A stretch of DNA of 64,000 bases, from the NCBI GenBank assembly GCA_030159075.1, contig BROG01000942.1, forward strand, positions 144,259-208,258, read 5' to 3'. The translations under genes and the position numbers were made by a program. Origin of the DNA: Atrina japonica. Lineage: Eukaryota > Mollusca > Bivalvia > Pterioida > Pinnidae. Every line of letters starts with the position of its first letter. The first letter of the stretch is position 1. Under the pieces are notes generated by a model. The model was not told the origin of the DNA. It saw nothing but the letters and a program-made list of their open reading frames with translations, and did not search any database. Positions 58,715-64,000 of this stretch are shown here, piece after piece.

Positions 58715-59577
58715 ATGGAAGAGATCTATTATAGTCACTATTGGAAAGGAAAAGCGGCCATCAAGAAATTGGCCAAAGCGGCTAACGTCAGCTAAAAGGA
58801 AGCGTTCGATTTCCTGAAAAAACAAGACGTGTGGCAAATCTTATCTACCCGCACCCAAGAAAATCGTGCGACCCAAATTCGAAAATGCGAAAGAAAACGA
58901 CACTCACCAGGCCGATCTATTGTTTTTACCACACGATAAAGTGGGTAGAAAAACGTATAAATACGCGTTAACGTTGGTCGACGTAGGCACTCGGTACAAA
59001 GAAGCGGAACCGTTGATGACCAAAAACAGTAAAGAAGTGGCCGACGAAAAAATTTACAAAAGACGTTTAACGTTTCCAAAATTATTAAAAGTCGATCCAG
59101 GTCGCGAATTCATGGGTACCGCCTCCAAACTCATGTCTCAACACGGCGTGAGAATAAGAAGGGGACGAGTCGACGTTCATCGCGACCAAGCCGTCGTCGA
59201 ACGATTTAATAGAACGTTGGGAGAACAGCTGTTTAGCTATCAATACGATCAAGAGATGAAATCTAAGGACAGAAACACAGAATGGGTAAAACGGTTACCG
59301 GAAGTCGTAAAAACGATTAACGAAGAAACCAACCCGCCCGAAAAGGTAGAACCCGTCGATAAATTTCAACCGCCCATCAGCCCTTTTTCGAAAGTAAGAT
59401 ATCTGTATCAACCGGGTGAATTGGAAGGCGGTAAAAAAAGAGCCACCGATCCCATCTGGAGTTGATAAACACGAAATAGATGGACATTTTAGAATGCAGG
59501 ACATCGACATGTATTATCTCAAGGAACCGGCACTGCAAAGAACTTTTGTCAGAGAGGATTTGTTGGTCGTCGACTAA
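58715..59577 (+). pseudogene. Polinton integrase (retroviral-type, D,D35E), stop plus two frameshifts
   Basis: Inserts element DNA into the host genome. ATG at 58715 ('MEEIYYSHYWKGKAAIKKLA', the family's usual start); in-frame TAA at 58793-58795; one-T gain near 58839 moves to the 199-codon frame (58866-59465). There the catalytic triad is present: D in 'HQADLLFLP', D in 'KVDPGREF', E in 'VVERFNRTLGE', with 35 residues between the last two. Near 59463 another shift leads to 'HEIDGHFRMQ' and 'FVREDLLVVD' ending at 59577. No chromodomain. Overlaps the convergent polymerase stop by 2-3 nt. Confidence 0.9.
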
Positions 59578-62500
59578 TATCCGTAGGGAAGTGTTTCGTA
59601 CTCATCCGTCATTACTCGTTTATCGTAACATAACACGAACTCTTTCTCTTGATATCGATTCACTATTCGTTTGGTTTTAGAATCTCTCGTGATGGCGTTT
59701 TCTCTGACGGTCGTAATCCTTTTACGCGTTTCTTTGACGATGTCGGTCATCGTGTCTCGATTGATGTAAAGAGAATTTTCGTAATTCAAACTAAATCCTT
59801 TGACTTCACACCTTTTTACCCGTGTTTGTTTCGTACGAATAAGATTTAGGTCCTGTGTCGCACCAAGATTTTATAAAATCACCGTTTAATTCGTCCGTCA
59901 AATCACCCAAGTTATCACCCGTATCTATCGCGACACCGTCGTCGCGATCTATGTACCACATACCAGCGGTGTCAAATCCTAAAACTCTATCGTCGAGTTT
60001 ATCTAACCCGTCGTATAACACGCTATGAAGATATTAACATCCTTACTTTTGTCGACGAATTGTCCCTTTAAATCGTAAGACATCTGGACCATGTCGTCGT
60101 TTATAAACAGCATGTTAAGATTATCTATTTTATCGTCCAATAATAGGTCATAAAATTCTTTCGGTTCGTTAACGTATTTAGTTTGTTTCATGTTAACTCT
60201 TTGACCAAATTTACCCCAAAGAGAATTGAGACATAATTTAGATATCGCGCTCATGCCCGGATTATGATCTATTTTACCCAGGTCGTTCTTTGACCATTTT
60301 TTATACTGTTCTTCCGATTCGTAAGGTGTGCCGGGACCCACCTTTAATTCGGAACTTTCCATCTTGATTTTCATAAAGTTCTTAACGTATTCTTTGAAAA
60401 GATCCGTGTCTTCGCTGGTGTAGAGAAAATCCCAAACTTCGTAAATTTTATCTATCTTATACCCTTTATCCAAGTCCTTAAATAGCTCGGGAGTACACCA
60501 CGTTCCCACAAAAGACCTCTGTTCGTCGACGTGTTTGCACGTCTTTATCTGTAATTCGGCACACGTTTTACACAGCGGGAACAAGAGTTTTTCGGCATTT
60601 CCACATTTCATTTTTACGGGTAAAACGGGGTGATATAATTTTCTAGGCGGAACGACTTTACACTTGACTACCCCAACCAATTTCGATCGACATGTTCGGG
60701 ATTATATATTTTAGTGGGATGCCCGACCGGATATGTCTTATAAAACTGAACCGTCGGATATAAACTAACAAAATCTACGTATCGTCCCTTTTCTTTTCCG
60801 TCGAAATCGTAAATTAACTTGGTGACGTTTGTTCTACCTCCGAAAAAGGCATCTCGGGGGTTTAACGGAGTTACAATCTCTTTATTTTTTATATCTTTTG
60901 TACCGCATTCCCAAACCTCTATTAAATTGTAACCGGCTCGTTTTATTTTCTCGTTTTTCACGTCGGTTCGTTTTCTAAGCGTTTCCATATCTATTTGGTT
61001 CTTGTTATTGACGGTATCTCGCGTGTAACACTTTTCACACGCGTGCCAGAAACAACCTTGAAATTCGTAAACCGTTTTTGTGTCTTCGCAATACCCGTCG
61101 ACTTTACCGATATCGGGCAGATTAACTTCGCCGCCGTTCAACGCGTGTCGAATGACGACGTTGTTTCTCTCAGCCACGTGATCCAACCAAGAAATGGATT
61201 TCGCGCTGTACGTTTCGTGATCGGCGTTATCTCTATAGACGGCTATCGTATTTTTGGACATGTAATTGCTTCTATAAACGGTCATGCAAACGGACGCTAT
61301 CGTCACGTACTGTAACGGGTCTATATTTTCCAACTCGATAAAGTCTTCCCTGAATTTTAACATGGACCGCCGTAATACATCGACGTCGGACGTACAATAG
61401 TCCCTCAATTCTTTCTCAAAATCAAACACGTCGCTTTTTTGCGGGTCATACCATTCTAAAAAATCTTTTCTATTTTGGGCGCTCATATAATCGAAACCGT
61501 AGTGTTTTTTGCTAGGTAACGGTCCCACGTAATTTTGGTGACACGGTTTGTTGAAATAATGCGGAAAGTAACCCTTCTTTAATTCTTTTAATCTAAACGT
61601 TCTCGGAAACACCGCCAGAGCAGATTGGACAAAATTTATGGAATCGATAAATCTAATGGTTCCGACTTCCATGTACATGATCTTCGTACCGTTGTAAATG
61701 CAATATGGTTTAATGTTATGTTCTACGAAATATTTTAACAAAAATTGCGCGTCGTATGCTTTCGCATTGTGAGCTATAAACGTACCCTTTTTATCCAAAA
61801 CAAACTCGCAAAAATCGTCTACGGTAGAAAATTCGTGTTGTTGACCGTTAAAATCTTGACAAATGATTAAATTCGGTATGTGAACACCGGTGTCTTGAGT
61901 CGCTTCTATGTCGTAAAAATAATAATCCGTCGTTCGCGTTTTACAACTATAACATTTTTTATCATTAGTACACTTTGACGATTTGCACTTTCCACCCTTA
62001 CATTCTTTCTTGAGCATAAAACACTTGTGTGTCGTCATGTCACCATATTTTTTACAATTCGGGCATTCGGAATGACCGCATATATGGTTTTTCAAATCTT
62101 TGACTACTCGTTCACACTATAAACATTTCTGAACGATTAAACAAACCATATCCGTTTCACCGTCTCTCATTCCTCTGACGCATTTATGTTCCTTAAAACA
62201 TTCTTCGCCGAAAAACGTTCTGTTACAATCGTCACACACTTTCCTTTCTCCACCCGGACAATTAGAACCGAAGCACGATAAACACTTTTTAGGACATTTG
62301 TGACAGTCTCTTTTTGTAAACGACTTCTTACAGGTATGGCAGTAATAGTCTTTACCTAGAAAACCCGTCATCGTCGTGATCACGTCGAAGTGATTTTTAT
62401 TCTTGTAAAGATATATTGCATCGTCGTCGCTTCGCTCGCTCGTATAGATAATGTCGTTAAATTGATCACCGTCCACTATGTTAATCTGCGCGCCCAAGTG

Positions 62501-63391
62501 ATCGGCAAACGTTTTCACGTCTTCTAAAGTAGAACCGTGCTCCTGGACGGGAACCTCCGTTTCTTCATGAAGTTTTAACGCTTCGACCCTTTGTAATTTT
62601 CGACTCTTATTGAAACCGTCGTGAAGTTGGGATTTCGTCCATTTATCTTTATTTTTGTTGGCAACCGCCGTCACGATGGCTCGTGCCAAACACGTAGTAT
62701 CGTCGTTTTTAATCGTTATAATACTACTTTTCGACGACGAAGTTGTCTTTGTCACCGGTTCTTTGAATCTCCCCTTGCCTCTCGGCATTGTCGTAGAGTG
62801 GACGAATATTTCTACTTCTTCTATGGGAACCTCGTAATATTCTATATATTTTTCCAGTTCTTTGAATAAATGTTCGGTTAAATCGCCCGAGACGGTTATA
62901 TATTTCGTACTGAACATTTTCGGAAAACTCGGGTGATTGATGATAATGCGAAATTTATCGCCGTTTTGTAAACCTCTATCATTTATCACCAACCTCACGA
63001 GGTCTAGAAATAAACAGTCTATATTGATAACCTTTTCCCTCAATATGATCACTTTATATTCGTCAAAAGTGGTACCAAACTTTAGCTTGTATTCCGAGGA
63101 AATTTTGTCAAAACGATAGGTTTGCCCCTCGTTCAACTCTTCTTTTACGAAATGGCTTATAGGCCGTTTATTTCTAGCAGGACGCGGTTCGTCGTTTGTT
63201 GTTAAATCCATTAAATTTTTATCGAAGAGTTTATCTAAACCCGTCTTCCATACACGTTTGGGTTTTAAAGGTTTTTCTAAATCGGACGGAATTGGTAAAT
63301 CCAGTAACGGTTTTAAAGACTTTTGTAAAGCACGAACGGGTGGTATTGGTAAATCCAATAACGGTTTGATATATTGTTTCGTAATAGACAT
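59574..63391 (-). pseudogene. Polinton protein-primed DNA polymerase B, one stop and three frameshifts
   Basis: Replicates the element with a protein primer. Segment 1 (63391-62117): two copies of 'KPLLDLPIP', an OTU-like domain (DTTC at 231-234, H334) and several CxxC zinc pairs, ending in an in-frame TAG. Segment 2 (62116-about 60675): exonuclease motifs DIE (62-64 from its first Met), 'NAKAYDAQF' and YCTSD (233-237); a Vsr-like nuclease insertion (about 320-397, 'YEFQGCFWHAC'); and polymerase motif A 'DFVSLYP'. A one-base shift near 60675 leads to segment 3 with motif B 'KLCLNSLWG'. A short deletion near 60015 leads to segment 4, where motif C reads 'FDTAG', lacking the second Asp. A shift near 59810 leads to the end 'TLPYGY'. 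About 1280 codons in all. Confidence 0.93.
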
Positions 63392-63432
63392 CTTTAAATA
63401 GCCGTTAAATTGCTTATAGCATTTTCAAATTG

Positions 63433-63623
63433 TTTACACTATACCATTGGACACCTGTTCCCCCGGGAAAATGTAATGCAGAAAAAACAGTTATCTAGCT
63501 ATATCAAGATAAGTTATATATTGTCATCTTTTATATAACTACGATACCAGGATATATAACAAAGATAACGGTTTAAATGATCCATGTACCCCGGGAGCCC
63601 TGACGTCCCTCACATATACTACT
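63433..63623 (-). repeat. Polinton right terminal inverted repeat
   Basis: Reverse complement of 52633-52820 with scattered differences. It begins 42 bp upstream of the polymerase ATG, so the polymerase promoter must lie in or beside it. Confidence 0.95.
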
Positions 63624-64000
63624 TAGGTTTTATGTATATCTAACCAAAAAATGTAATAAAATCGACATCGATTTTCGTGTCTGTTGACCTTTAAGATTTG
63701 TACTAGAGAGAACTATTAGTAATAGACATGGGACAGGGACTTTTCCGGAATGATGACTGCTTAACCCCCTGCCATACATTGACGATTTAGCCAGCCTATG
63801 CCGACGTATGAAAAAATCATAAATCGTTAGCATACGTCGATTTTTCACTGTATCCCTGTCACACATTTATTAACGATTTGTTGAACTTTTGCGGACGTAT
63901 GAAAATTTTATTTTATTAAATATTTATAAAACATTGGCAATATGTTGAACTGTGACTGTAATTTAGGATAATTTAGACCAATTGTGCTCCTTTATTGACT
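63624..64000. other. Sequence right of the Polinton, no gene recognised
   Basis: AT-rich host sequence with short repeats of 'cgtatgaaaa' and 'aaatcgttagcatacgtcg'. Nothing assignable. Confidence 0.5.

Larger units (their letters stand above)
52633..63623. mobile_element. Polinton/Maverick element (about 10.99 kb), decayed
   Basis: Bounded by inverted repeats of about 190 bp starting 'agtagtatatgtg', the AG start usual for Polintons. It encodes the diagnostic set: protein-primed polymerase B, retroviral-type integrase, A32/FtsK-like packaging ATPase and double-jelly-roll major capsid protein, plus six to eight smaller genes. Typical animal copies are 15-20 kb; this one is shorter and I cannot find the adenain-like protease or minor capsid gene. 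No matching 6-bp target duplication is visible (left flank 'gtcaat', right flank 'taggtt'). The large genes are broken; several small ones are intact. Confidence 0.96.

Noticed and set aside
60995..61315. 106-codon plus-strand frame
   Set aside because: Antisense shadow of the polymerase exonuclease and nuclease region.

Overview
This window looks like animal nuclear DNA, most likely from a bivalve or another lophotrochozoan. It is AT-rich and dominated by short tandem arrays, small inverted-repeat elements and dispersed repeats of a style I associate with bivalve genomes (blocks mixing 'caaggtcatggggtcaaagg', runs of 'gtctgtctg' and 'caaacttggtacacatg'). The species call is inference. There is no bacterial gene organisation. 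Almost all short open frames are shadows of repeats.

The host gene is ACTR5 (ARP5, the actin-related subunit of the INO80 chromatin remodeller) on the + strand. I assembled 13 coding exons from 1864 to 47976. All have GT/AG junctions and compatible phases, and together they make 1425 nt (474 codons plus stop). The N-terminal exons lie upstream of the window. The introns are enlarged by repeats: a 57-bp minisatellite (14.05-16.41 and 19.38-21.62 kb) split by a pogo/Tigger transposon; an A-rich, almost G-free tract (11.04-13.27 kb) with a duplicated flank; a 43-bp array (29.7-30.2 kb); a 31-bp array (30.84-32.82 kb); a 63-bp array (38.5-38.95 kb); and a 22-bp array (41.9-43.5 kb). Smaller insertions include a 924-bp fold-back element, a hAT-like MITE with a perfect 8-bp duplication, two TA-flanked MITEs, a possible 4.96-kb inverted-repeat element, and a 3.55-kb inverted-repeat element carrying a decayed gene with a FEN/PIN-like nuclease signature.

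Downstream of ACTR5 is a decayed L1/Tx1-like LINE (about 49.35-52.31 kb). Beyond it lies an 11-kb Polinton/Maverick (52633-63623) with terminal inverted repeats of about 190 bp. Its order, left to right, is: ssDNA-binding-like gene (+), packaging ATPase (-), major capsid protein (-), membrane-hairpin protein (+), Cys-rich protein (-), 50-aa membrane protein (+), second ssDNA-binding-like gene (+), conserved unknown (+), 46-aa protein (+), 132-aa membrane protein (+), integrase (+), and protein-primed DNA polymerase B (-) ending at the right repeat. Integrase and polymerase converge and overlap by 2-3 nt. I cannot find the usual adenain-like protease or the minor capsid protein. All the large genes have stops or single-base frameshifts, and one catalytic Asp of polymerase motif C is replaced, so this copy is dead or dying. 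Several small genes remain intact.

The best leads are the compact Polinton (protease and minor capsid apparently absent, two related small proteins, hairpins at gene ends, a shared A-rich motif at start codons) and the FEN/PIN-like 3.55-kb element with a 3-bp duplication, which I cannot place in a named transposon superfamily.
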